A stretch of 64,000 nt of DNA from contig CAYPHY010000026.1 of the NCBI GenBank assembly GCA_964410625.1, positions 7,178 through 71,177 of the forward strand, in the 5' to 3' direction. Position numbers and translations under genes: made by a program. Shown one piece after another: positions 54,130 through 60,778 of the stretch. Within the stretch, counting starts at the first letter, position 1. Every line of letters begins with the position of its first letter. Under the pieces are notes generated by a model, which saw nothing but the letters and a program-made list of their open reading frames with translations, had not been told where the DNA came from and ran no database searches. Source of the stretch: CAYPHY01 sp964410625. GTDB lineage: Bacteria > Chloroflexota > Anaerolineae > Promineifilales > Promineifilaceae.

Positions 54130-55812
54130 ATGCATCGTGAGACGAGAAGATTAAAGCAGTTGTTGGTTGATTGGGGTGCGGCCGTTGCCGGGACTACGCT
54201 ACCCCAACCGCCCGCCTATGATGGCCCGGACATTGAACTGACCCGCATCGTCGAGCATACGGATGATGTGGTCCCCGGCGCATGCTTTGTCGCCCGTGTT
54301 CGCGCCGGGAGTGATGGACATCGTTATATTGACCAGGCCATTGAACGCGGGGCGCGTGTGGTTTTGGCCGAGCGGCCGGGGCCGGTAGCAAGTGGCAAGT
54401 GGCAGGTGGTAGGTGGCACAACGCCGGTGGTCTATTTGCAGGTGGCGGATACGGCCGAGGCGATGGCCTGGTTGGCAGCCGCCTGGGAAGGGTTTCCTTC
54501 GCGCCAATTGGTGATGATTGGCGTCACCGGAACCGATGGTAAGACCTCGACGGCGACTTTACTGTTCTCGATTTTGCGTGAAGCAGGTTTGCGAACGGGT
54601 CTACTAAGCACAATCAAGGCGGTTATTGGCGACGAAGAGGAGCCGCTGGCCTTGCATGTGACGACGCCGGAAGCCCCTGTTGTCCAACGCCACCTGCGGC
54701 GAATGGTGGACGCCGGGCTGACCCACTGCATTCTCGAAGCGACCTCGCACGGCCTGGCACAACACCGGGTGGCGGCCGTTGACTTTGATTATGCCATTGT
54801 CACCAACATCACCCACGAACACCTTGACTATCACGGCAGCTATGAGGAATACCTGGCGGCGAAGGCGCGACTTTTCACCCGATTGGCCGATCCTCCCTGG
54901 CAAATCGCCAGCGAAAACCCATTCAAGCGTGATTTGGTCAAGACGGCCGTTCTCAACCGCGATGATGCTTCCTACCAACCCTTACTGGCACTGGTCCAGG
55001 CGACCAATGCCCAGCGTTCTTACGGCCTCTCACATTCGGTCGAAGCGGACGTACATGCCACCGATATCCATTACGCGGCGCAGGCGACGCGTTTTCAGCT
55101 TCATCTGGCAACGGCCATTGTCCCCGTCCAATCCCCGTTGGTGGGTGAGTTTAATGTCTACAATATGCTGGCGGCGGCAACGGCGGCCGAGTCGCTGGGC
55201 TGTTCGGTGGAAGCAATCCAACAGGGTTTGGAAGCAGTGGAAGGGATTCACGGCCGAATGGAGCGAGTGGACCGCGGGCAGTCCTTCCTGGTTGTCGTGG
55301 ACTTCGCCCACACGCCCAACGCGCTCGATAAGGCGTTGGCGGCCGCGCGGCGGATGGTGGCTGGCGACGGGCGGATCATTGCCGTCTTTGGTAGCGCGGG
55401 AAAGCGGGATGTCGAGAAGCGGTGGCTGATGGCTGAAATCTCGGCGCAACAAGCGGACTTGACGGTGCTGACGGCCGAAGACCCACGCACCGAATCGCTC
55501 GACGACATCCTGGCGATGATGGCGGAGGCGTGCCGGGGCAAAGGGGGGATCGAGGGAGAGACGTTCTGGTGCGTGGCTGATCGCGGGCGGGCGATTTACT
55601 TTGCCCTGTCGTTGGCGCGGCCGAATGACCTGGTGCTGATCTGTGGCAAGGGGCATGAACAGTCGATGTGCTTTGGGACGATTGAGTACCCCTGGGATGA
55701 TCTCAAGGCGACCATCGCCGCCCTTGATGCCTTCCTCAGCAATCAACCGATGCCCGATCTCGGCCTGCCAACTTTTAAAGAAACAATACAAGCAACGAAT
55801 TTCGCGAATTAA
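54130..55812 (+). CDS. MurE-like Mur ligase (UDP-MurNAc-tripeptide synthetase family)
   Basis: About 560 residues with the three Mur-ligase domains. The P-loop is VMIGVTGTDGKTSTATLLFS; the central domain has THCILEATSHGLAQHRV and VTNITHEHLDYHGSYEEYLA; the C-terminal domain has VVDFAHTPNALDKALAAARR, AVFGSAGKRDVEKRWLM, LTAEDPRTESLDDI and LICGKGHEQSMCFG. MurE adds the third amino acid to UDP-MurNAc-dipeptide. The DNPR motif of diaminopimelate-adding enzymes reads EDPR, so the amino acid is uncertain (Chloroflexus is reported to use ornithine). Near residue 90 VASGKWQVVGG is encoded by a 7-mer repeat. The start is uncertain; 54085 is an alternative. Confidence 0.87.
   Translation: MHRETRRLKQLLVDWGAAVAGTTLPQPPAYDGPDIELTRIVEHTDDVVPGACFVARVRAGSDGHRYIDQAIERGARVVLAERPGPVASGKWQVVGGTTPVVYLQVADTAEAMAWLAAAWEGFPSRQLVMIGVTGTDGKTSTATLLFSILREAGLRTGLLSTIKAVIGDEEEPLALHVTTPEAPVVQRHLRRMVDAGLTHCILEATSHGLAQHRVAAVDFDYAIVTNITHEHLDYHGSYEEYLAAKARLFTRLADPPWQIASENPFKRDLVKTAVLNRDDASYQPLLALVQATNAQRSYGLSHSVEADVHATDIHYAAQATRFQLHLATAIVPVQSPLVGEFNVYNMLAAATAAESLGCSVEAIQQGLEAVEGIHGRMERVDRGQSFLVVVDFAHTPNALDKALAAARRMVAGDGRIIAVFGSAGKRDVEKRWLMAEISAQQADLTVLTAEDPRTESLDDILAMMAEACRGKGGIEGETFWCVADRGRAIYFALSLARPNDLVLICGKGHEQSMCFGTIEYPWDDLKATIAALDAFLSNQPMPDLGLPTFKETIQATNFAN
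54384..54418. repeat. 7-mer GGCAAGT repeat inside the MurE-like gene
   Basis: GTAGCAAGTGGCAAGTGGCA then GGTGGTAGGTGGCA, five units at a 7-base period with the reading frame intact, encoding VASGKWQVVGG in the N-terminal domain. Confidence 0.85.
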
Positions 55813-55965
55813 CTCGAATTTAGACTTTTTGCGGGTTAATTCGCGTGCAAGGTAGTGCCAATGCGTTAAGAGTTTGTATGAACAGGGCGCACCACTATAA
55901 ATAAAAATCAGCGAAATCTGCGTTTCATTCGCGTTGGCATTCGCGAATGCACACCGCGTAACCAT
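55795..55965. repeat. repeats after the MurE-like gene (AATTCGCG hairpin and TCTGCGT-type)
   Basis: CGAATTTCGCGAATTAACTC pairs with GGGTTAATTCGCG at about 55832-55845; the left half encodes the last residues (ATNFAN) of the ligase. At 55905-55965 GCGAAATCTGCGTTTCATTC and CGCGTAACC continue with the TCTGCGT family. Confidence 0.7.
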
Positions 55966-55982
55966 TTTCAAGGGAGACAGTA

Positions 55983-56606
55983 ATGGCCGATAAGCTTGAC
56001 CTGAAGAAAACATTTAAGGAGTTGTATAATCCGTCTGCAAAGGAATTTTCGGTTGTGGATGTGCCACCTTTTGCTTTTCTGATGGTGGACGGCCGCGGCG
56101 ATCCGAACACCGCGGCCGAATACCAAACGGCAGTCGAGGCGCTCTACTCCGTTTCTTATACGCTTAAGTTTATGGTGAAGAAGGGACAGGGGATTGACTA
56201 TGCTGTGATGCCGCTGGAGGGCTTGTGGTGGGCGGAGGATTGGAGCGCTTATACGGCCGATCGCCGCGATGATTGGTTATGGACGATGATGATCCACCAG
56301 CCGGAGGTGGTGACGGCCGAACTCGTTGCCGAGGCGATTGAGCAAGTACGGACAAAGAAAAAGCTGGAGCGTGCCGCCGATGTGCGCTTTGAAAGCTATC
56401 ATGAAGGGCTGGCGGTGCAAATAATGCATATCGGCCCTTATTCGGCCGAGGGACCAACCCTGGCGCGAATGCACAATGAGTTTGTCCCCCAAAATGGCTA
56501 TGAGCTGACCGGCAAGCACCATGAAATCTACCTCGGCGACCCTCGCCGTACCGCGCCAGAAAAGTTGAAGACGGTATTGCGGCAGCCGGTGAGAAGAAGA
56601 GACTGA
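55983..56606 (+). CDS. GyrI-like small-molecule-binding domain protein
   Basis: A 207-residue protein. FSVVDVPPFAFLMVDGRGDP, YQTAVEALYSVSYTLKFMVK, LEGLWWAEDWSAYTADRRDD and HIGPYSAEGPTLARMHNEFV match the single-domain GyrI-like/SOUL-type family that binds small ligands and in some cases hydrolyses cyclopropanoid compounds. No helix-turn-helix is attached. GGGAGACAG precedes the ATG. Ligand unknown. The C-terminus ends at a GGAGACT repeat. Confidence 0.87.
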   Translation: MADKLDLKKTFKELYNPSAKEFSVVDVPPFAFLMVDGRGDPNTAAEYQTAVEALYSVSYTLKFMVKKGQGIDYAVMPLEGLWWAEDWSAYTADRRDDWLWTMMIHQPEVVTAELVAEAIEQVRTKKKLERAADVRFESYHEGLAVQIMHIGPYSAEGPTLARMHNEFVPQNGYELTGKHHEIYLGDPRRTAPEKLKTVLRQPVRRRD

Positions 56607-56642
56607 GGGACTGGGAGATTAGAGATTGGAGATTGATTGTGG

Positions 56643-56700
56643 CGCGATTTGTCAAATCGCGACTCGATTTGTTAAATCGCAGCCCGATGTGGCAAATCGC
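56643..56700. repeat. three tandem GCGATTTG palindromes
   Basis: CGCGATTTGTCAAATCGCG (56643-56661), CGATTTGTTAAATCG (56664-56678) and CGATGTGGCAAATCG (56684-56698) are three successive small palindromes. They follow a GGAGACT-type array at 56596-56640. No gene is seen between 56607 and 56887. Confidence 0.8.
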
Positions 56701-56814
56701 AGCCTGCAGATTAACCTGTCAATAGAATGGCGTACCATTAATGACCTCTTGATAGTTCCGTGCTATAACAGCGATCAATTCGATATAAAAAGGGCATCAC
56801 GAAAGAAAGATTAA

Positions 56815-56866
56815 ACCTCCAAAATCCGCGCTATCTGCGTTTCATCCGCGTCATCAGCGTAACTAT
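56815..56866. repeat. TCTGCGT-type repeat
   Basis: AATCCGCGCTATCTGCGTTT then CATCCGCGTCATCAGCGTAA, directly upstream of the DUF6391 gene's ribosome site. Confidence 0.7.
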
Positions 56867-56887
56867 TTCTTACAGGAGTATTAGAAG

Positions 56888-57475
56888 ATGGGACTATTAA
56901 ATCAAACACTCGGCCGCGTCAAACGCAATCATGGGCTGGAACACGCCACCATTCACGTCTTGAGCGAGAAACACAATCGCTTTAGCGCACAAGGTAACTC
57001 CGACCATCGTGGTTTTAACCTCAACATATATGGCGATGTGGATGAGACAGATGTGCAAGCGGCCGTCGAGGAAGCCTATACACGTTTGCAAAATGGCGAA
57101 CACCAACTGGCCGTCCATCCCAACTGCGGCACGGTCTTGCTGACTACCGCCACGTTGGCCGCGCTGTCTTCGCAAGCAGTCCTGGCGGCCGAATGGTTGC
57201 GTTCCGACCAGCGGGGGATTGGCCGGCGGACTTCATTCATCAATGCGCTGCCCTCGGCCGTCCTCGCCGCCACCATCGCGATCATCGTTTCGCGGCCGTT
57301 GGGCATCTTCCTCCAGGCCAACTACACCGTAGACGGCAAACTCGGCAACCTGCGGGTCAACCGGGTGCGCCAGGTTGCGCCCTCACCTGTCACCTATCTG
57401 TTCCATCTCTTGCTCACCGGCGGCCGTCGCGATCTGGAAGTGCGGTCGTACCGGATCGAGACCAATGAACAATGA
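56888..57475 (+). CDS. DUF6391 family protein
   Basis: A 195-residue protein. The N-terminal half has VKRNHGLEHATIHVLSEKHN, RFSAQGNSDHRGFNLNIYGD and LAVHPNCGTVLLTTATLAAL; the C-terminal half has a hydrophobic stretch (ALPSAVLAATIAIIVSRPLG) followed by a basic tail. This matches my recollection of DUF6391, common in cyanobacteria and Chloroflexota and uncharacterised. The invariant-looking HGLEHATIHVL and HPNCGT segments hint at a metal or catalytic site. ACAGGAG precedes the ATG by about ten bases. Confidence 0.8.
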   Translation: MGLLNQTLGRVKRNHGLEHATIHVLSEKHNRFSAQGNSDHRGFNLNIYGDVDETDVQAAVEEAYTRLQNGEHQLAVHPNCGTVLLTTATLAALSSQAVLAAEWLRSDQRGIGRRTSFINALPSAVLAATIAIIVSRPLGIFLQANYTVDGKLGNLRVNRVRQVAPSPVTYLFHLLLTGGRRDLEVRSYRIETNEQ

Positions 57476-57487
57476 GACAATGAACAA

Positions 57488-57560
57488 GTGCATACCTGCT
57501 ACTTGCCACATGCCACATGCCACAGCATTCTAATCACTAACCACTGATCACTATCCACTA
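57488..57560. repeat. 7-mer GGCAAGT repeat (inverted orientation)
   Basis: ACCTGCTACTTGCCACATGC then CACATGCCACAGC, followed by ATCACTAACCACTGATCACT, up to the ATG of the next gene. Confidence 0.8.
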
Positions 57561-57563
57561 AAA

Positions 57564-58523
57564 ATGTTTTACATCTTTCACGGCGAAGACAACTTTTCGC
57601 GGACGGAGGCGTTACAGGGGGTATTGGCACGCCTGGGTGATCCGGGGATGTTGGAGCTGAATACGACGCGGTTCAGCGGCTTGATGCCCTTTGCTGAGTT
57701 GCAACAGGCTTGCTCGGCCATGCCTTTTCTCACTCCGGTGCGGGTGGTGTTGGTGGATAATCTCTTTGCTGCCAAGCCAGACCGCGCCTTTATAGATAAA
57801 CTGCTTGATTTCCTGCCCCAACTGCCAGATTTTACGCGCCTCTTTTTCCTCGAATCACAAGCGTTACCGGCCAATCACCGCGTGCTGAAGCTGGCAACGG
57901 CCGAAAAAAGCGGCTATGTGCGGCTCTTTGAACGGCCGAAAGGCAACGAGTTGGTGAAGTGGATTCAAAATCGCGCGGCCGAGAAGGGCGGCCACTTTTC
58001 CCCCCGCGCTGCCCATTTTCTGGCTGCCAACGCTGGCAACGATCTGCAATTGCTGGAAAATGAGGTGGAGAAGCTGGTGCTATACAAGGGAGAGGCAGAA
58101 GTGGAAGAGGGTGATGTGCAACTGTTGTCACCCTATGCGGCCGAGGCCAGCATTTTTGATCTGGTGGATGCGCTTGGCGGCCGAGATGCGCGACGAGCGG
58201 CTACCCTCTTTCAACAGAAGTTGGCTGAAGGGGCTGATCCCTTCGCTATTTTTCCGATGTTCGTGCGCCAGTTCCGCTTGTTGATCCAGGTCAAGGAGCT
58301 GGCCGAAGGGGGAAGCCAGGCGGCAGCGATAGCTTCTGAGTTGCGGCTCCATCCCTTCGTTGCCAATAAGCTGCTGCAACAAAGTCGCGGCTTCAGCCTG
58401 CCGCAACTGGAACAGATTTACCGCCACCTGCTACAAATAGATGTTGGTAGCAAAACCGGCCAGACCGACCTCCTAACGGCCTTACATCTGTTGGTTGCTG
58501 GTTTAGCGGCCGTGGAGACATAA
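57564..58523 (+). CDS. holA: DNA polymerase III subunit delta
   Basis: A 319-residue protein of usual length. FYIFHGEDNFSRTEALQGVL, FLTPVRVVLVDNLFAAKPDR, FLESQALPANHRVLKLATAE, LAANAGNDLQLLENEVEKLV, and C-terminal LQIDVGSKTGQTDLLTALHL are typical of HolA. The delta subunit opens the beta sliding clamp as part of the clamp-loader. The ATG follows a repeat directly. It seems monocistronic. Confidence 0.93.
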   Translation: MFYIFHGEDNFSRTEALQGVLARLGDPGMLELNTTRFSGLMPFAELQQACSAMPFLTPVRVVLVDNLFAAKPDRAFIDKLLDFLPQLPDFTRLFFLESQALPANHRVLKLATAEKSGYVRLFERPKGNELVKWIQNRAAEKGGHFSPRAAHFLAANAGNDLQLLENEVEKLVLYKGEAEVEEGDVQLLSPYAAEASIFDLVDALGGRDARRAATLFQQKLAEGADPFAIFPMFVRQFRLLIQVKELAEGGSQAAAIASELRLHPFVANKLLQQSRGFSLPQLEQIYRHLLQIDVGSKTGQTDLLTALHLLVAGLAAVET

Positions 58524-58561
58524 ATCTGCTGGATTTCGCCTTATAGAAGCTGTGGTTGTGG

Positions 58562-58567
58562 TATAAT
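58562..58567 (+). promoter_or_regulatory. -10 element of the two-gene C39-peptidase module
   Basis: TATAAT with predicted start near 58574, giving a leader of about 17 bases. The best -35 candidate (TTATAG at 58541) has a short 15-base spacer. Confidence 0.45.
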
Positions 58568-58590
58568 AAAGAGCAAAGGCAGGTTGATTC

Positions 58591-58944
58591 GTGATAGACA
58601 GTATAAAAGACCTTCCAGCAACGAATGAAAACGAACAATTGATCGCTGCGCCTGGCGAACCAATTGTCAATGTCACTGCATTTACAGCACGACGACAAGT
58701 AAGCGGGTATGTAGGTAGCAACATCAGTCATCTTATGGGGGGTTCAGAACCGGCATTAGTGTTGAGCCGGGGGCGATTGGTCTGGCGGGTTCCAATTATC
58801 TTGACCACTCCTCAACAGGGTCAGGTTGGAGTTGTCGGTAGCTTAGACGTGGATGCCCGCACTGGACAGCTATTAATTCCGATAGATTTTTCGCAGAAGA
58901 TCACCACCCATGCCCAAACGCTTACTCAGGCTTCCACATCTTGA
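58591..58944 (+). CDS. small protein of unknown function, partner of the C39-like peptidase
   Basis: A 117-residue protein from GTG. The middle (SEPALVLSRGRLVWRVPIIL, TTPQQGQVGVVGSLDVDART) resembles a short beta-meander; no signal peptide, no cysteine cluster. The next gene starts 35 bases before its end, indicating tight coupling. Its composition is plain and less GC-rich than surrounding genes. It could chaperone, inhibit or be cleaved by the peptidase-like partner; nothing in the sequence decides this. Confidence 0.65.
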   Translation: MIDSIKDLPATNENEQLIAAPGEPIVNVTAFTARRQVSGYVGSNISHLMGGSEPALVLSRGRLVWRVPIILTTPQQGQVGVVGSLDVDARTGQLLIPIDFSQKITTHAQTLTQASTS

Positions 58945-59374
58945 ACAGCAAGCCACATCTGATTGTCTGGCTGCATGTGCAGCTATGATGCTCAGTGTCA
59001 TAGATGTTAAAGTCTCTTATCAAGCCTTATTAGAAATACTCAATGTTGCCTCTTGGGGAACACCTCATCGCAATTTCCAGCGGCTAGAGCAGCAAATATC
59101 AGGCATCCGCGTTCTATACAAACAAGGGGTGCTAACTGATTTGTTTCAAGCAATTGATGAGGGAAACGCGCCGACCGTTTTCCTCTGGACTGGTGAATTG
59201 CCATATTGGACGGTGGCGACCTGGCACGCAGTTGTTATTGCTGGCTACGACGAAGAACACTTTTTCTTAAATGATCCTGCTTTTCAAGAAGCCCCACAAA
59301 TTGTCTTACAGGGTGATCTGGATTTAGCCTGGATAGCCTACGACTCCTTTTATGCGACAATTGAGAGAGAATAG
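58910..59374 (+). CDS. C39-like cysteine peptidase domain protein
   Basis: A 154-residue single-domain protein. LEQQATSDCLAACAAMMLSV gives the oxyanion Gln/Asp region and nucleophile Cys; TWHAVVIAGYDEEHFFLNDP gives the catalytic His and the Asp/Asn of a papain-like triad. The layout matches bacteriocin-processing C39 and BtrH-like domains, here without a transporter fused. It overlaps the upstream gene by 35 bases. No signal peptide, so it would act in the cytoplasm. A strong stem-loop terminator follows about 105 bases later. Confidence 0.8.
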   Translation: MPKRLLRLPHLEQQATSDCLAACAAMMLSVIDVKVSYQALLEILNVASWGTPHRNFQRLEQQISGIRVLYKQGVLTDLFQAIDEGNAPTVFLWTGELPYWTVATWHAVVIAGYDEEHFFLNDPAFQEAPQIVLQGDLDLAWIAYDSFYATIERE

Positions 59375-59480
59375 TTTGACGACCGTAGAACGCAGCCCTT
59401 CAAATCCCGCGACGGTGTTTCACTCCTAAGCACTGCTCGTGTTGTGGTTAATACATGGGCTTTATATTAATCCAAAATCG

Positions 59481-59518
59481 AAAAGCGACCCGACTGGAGA
59501 AGCCAGTCGGGTCGCTTT
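59481..59518. terminator. strong stem-loop terminator
   Basis: AAAGCGACCCGACTGG and CCAGTCGGGTCGCTTT form a 16-base perfect stem with a short loop, flanked by A-rich and T-rich bases. It lies between converging genes and can serve both. Confidence 0.82.
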
Positions 59519-59534
59519 GTTGCTTTTACGACTT

Positions 59535-59568
59535 TAGAAACCGAGTTTTTGCCAAAAACTCGGTTTCT
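59535..59568. repeat. TAGAAACC palindromic element, copy 5
   Basis: TAGAAACCGAGTTTTT and AAAAACTCGGTTTCTT form the stem just downstream of the terminator. Confidence 0.85.
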
Positions 59569-59578
59569 TTCACTACCA

Positions 59579-60355
59579 TTACTGCAAACTATAAGTTACC
59601 TGTACCTGTACCTGGAAGCTCAATTGCCCAGGGGAGATGCCGGGGGCAGCGGCCGATTCTTGCATCGCGCCACCCATGTCGCCCCGCATAATCGGCGGCA
59701 CTGCGCTGCCGATGACTTCGCTGATGATCTGGATGCTGCCTAGCTCGACGTTGCCCAATTCGGCCAGTGATTCGGCGCGTTGGGCGGCGTCGGCCATGGC
59801 AGCAGCGCGAGCCTCGGCTTCCAGCGCGGCCGGATCGGAGACGCTGAAGTAGACGCCGTAGATTGAGTTCGCGCCGGCGTCAATGGCGGCCGCCAGCACA
59901 TCGCTGACCTTGCTGATGTCGCGAATGGTGACATTGACCTGGTTGGTCACGCGATAGCCGACGATGCCTTGTGGGGTTCCGGTCTCGCTATAGCGTTGGT
60001 CTGCCCAGACACTATAGTTGCTGGTCTGGATGTCCTCGGCGGCGACACCCTGGTCTACCAGGGCGGCCATAATGTTGTCAAAAGTGGCCTGGTTCTGGCT
60101 GGTCGCTTCATCTACGGTCTCGGCAAAGATTTCGACGCCGATTTGCGCCTGGGCCTGATCCGGTGTGCCAAAGGCCTGTCCCTGACCGACGACGGTGATG
60201 CTGCCAGGGATGGCAGGGGGATTGCCCTGGGCGGCGGCCGATTCCGGGGCAAACGACGCTGAATTGGCTGGTGCGCCTGAGCAAGCGACCACAAAAGCGG
60301 CCAGGACCATCAGCATAATCAAACCAATCAATTGTGTACGCTTTTGCGTAAGCAT
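59579..60355 (-). CDS. SIMPL domain (DUF541) lipoprotein
   Basis: A 258-residue protein. A signal peptide with lipobox AAFVVACS puts the lipidated Cys near residue 25. The SIMPL/DUF541 domain runs from about residue 50: GSITVVGQGQAFGTPDQAQA, AEDIQTSNYSVWADQRYSET, GYRVTNQVNVTIRDISKVSD and ALEAEARAAAMADAAQRAES. The family is found in the periplasm or on the cell surface, often linked to oxidative stress, with the mechanism unknown. AAGGAG lies upstream of the ATG. It is monocistronic. Confidence 0.92.
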   Translation of the reverse strand: MLTQKRTQLIGLIMLMVLAAFVVACSGAPANSASFAPESAAAQGNPPAIPGSITVVGQGQAFGTPDQAQAQIGVEIFAETVDEATSQNQATFDNIMAALVDQGVAAEDIQTSNYSVWADQRYSETGTPQGIVGYRVTNQVNVTIRDISKVSDVLAAAIDAGANSIYGVYFSVSDPAALEAEARAAAMADAAQRAESLAELGNVELGSIQIISEVIGSAVPPIMRGDMGGAMQESAAAPGISPGQLSFQVQVQVTYSLQ

Positions 60356-60449
60356 ATTTCAACTCCTTCTGCTTGAATAAAAATCACTTTGCGGCTCCGG
60401 TTCTTTCCTTCCGTTCCGCTTCACTCATAATGACGAAGAAGGTTTTGGT

Positions 60450-60492
60450 TTGGTTCCATTGATAGAGTGAATCATTATTGGTACAGTACTGT
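60450..60492 (+). promoter_or_regulatory. promoter and palindromic operator of the XRE regulator
   Basis: TTGGTT (60450-60455), 17 bases, CATTAT (60473-60478), and the perfect palindrome ACAGTACTGT (60483-60492) at the predicted transcription start, three bases before the ATG at 60495. The position suggests autorepression. Confidence 0.5.
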
Positions 60493-60494
60493 TT

Positions 60495-60776
60495 ATGGAC
60501 AGCAAGTATACCGGTAGCGACTTTGACGACTTTTTGCGAGAAGAAGGGATTCTGGCTGAGGTGGAAGCGACGGCATTGAAGCGCGTCATCGCTTATCAAA
60601 TTGAAGAGGAAATGAAGCGGCGTAACATGACCAAAACGGATATGGCACTCAGGATGAACACCAGCCGGGCTTCATTAAACAGGCTGCTAGACCCTTCCAA
60701 TCCCTCTGTTACGCTACAGACGCTTGAGCGGGCAGCTTTGGCGATTGGTAAAAAGTTGAGAATTGAATTGGTCTAA
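60495..60776 (+). CDS. XRE-family regulator (HigA/MqsA-like antitoxin type)
   Basis: A 93-residue protein. After a short N-terminus (SDFDDFLREEGILAEVEATA) comes a helix-turn-helix: MKRRNMTKTDMALRMNTSRA, SLNRLLDPSNPSVTLQTLER and AALAIGKKLRIELV. Such small regulators are usually antitoxins preceded by a RelE/HigB-type toxin. None is found in the 139 bases upstream, so it may be a solitary antitoxin-like repressor. Its stop is two bases from the stop of the converging patatin gene. Confidence 0.85.
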   Translation: MDSKYTGSDFDDFLREEGILAEVEATALKRVIAYQIEEEMKRRNMTKTDMALRMNTSRASLNRLLDPSNPSVTLQTLERAALAIGKKLRIELV

Positions 60777-60778
60777 TG

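Noticed and set aside
55030..56013. A 327-codon minus-strand frame covering the end of the MurE-like gene
   Set aside because: The plus strand encodes conserved Mur ligase motifs across the same stretch; the antisense product has no recognisable features.
59400..59432. A CRISPR-repeat-like segment (CCTTCAAATCCCGCGACGGT then GTTTCACTCC)
   Set aside because: Only one copy, no spacers and no cas genes; not evidence for an array.
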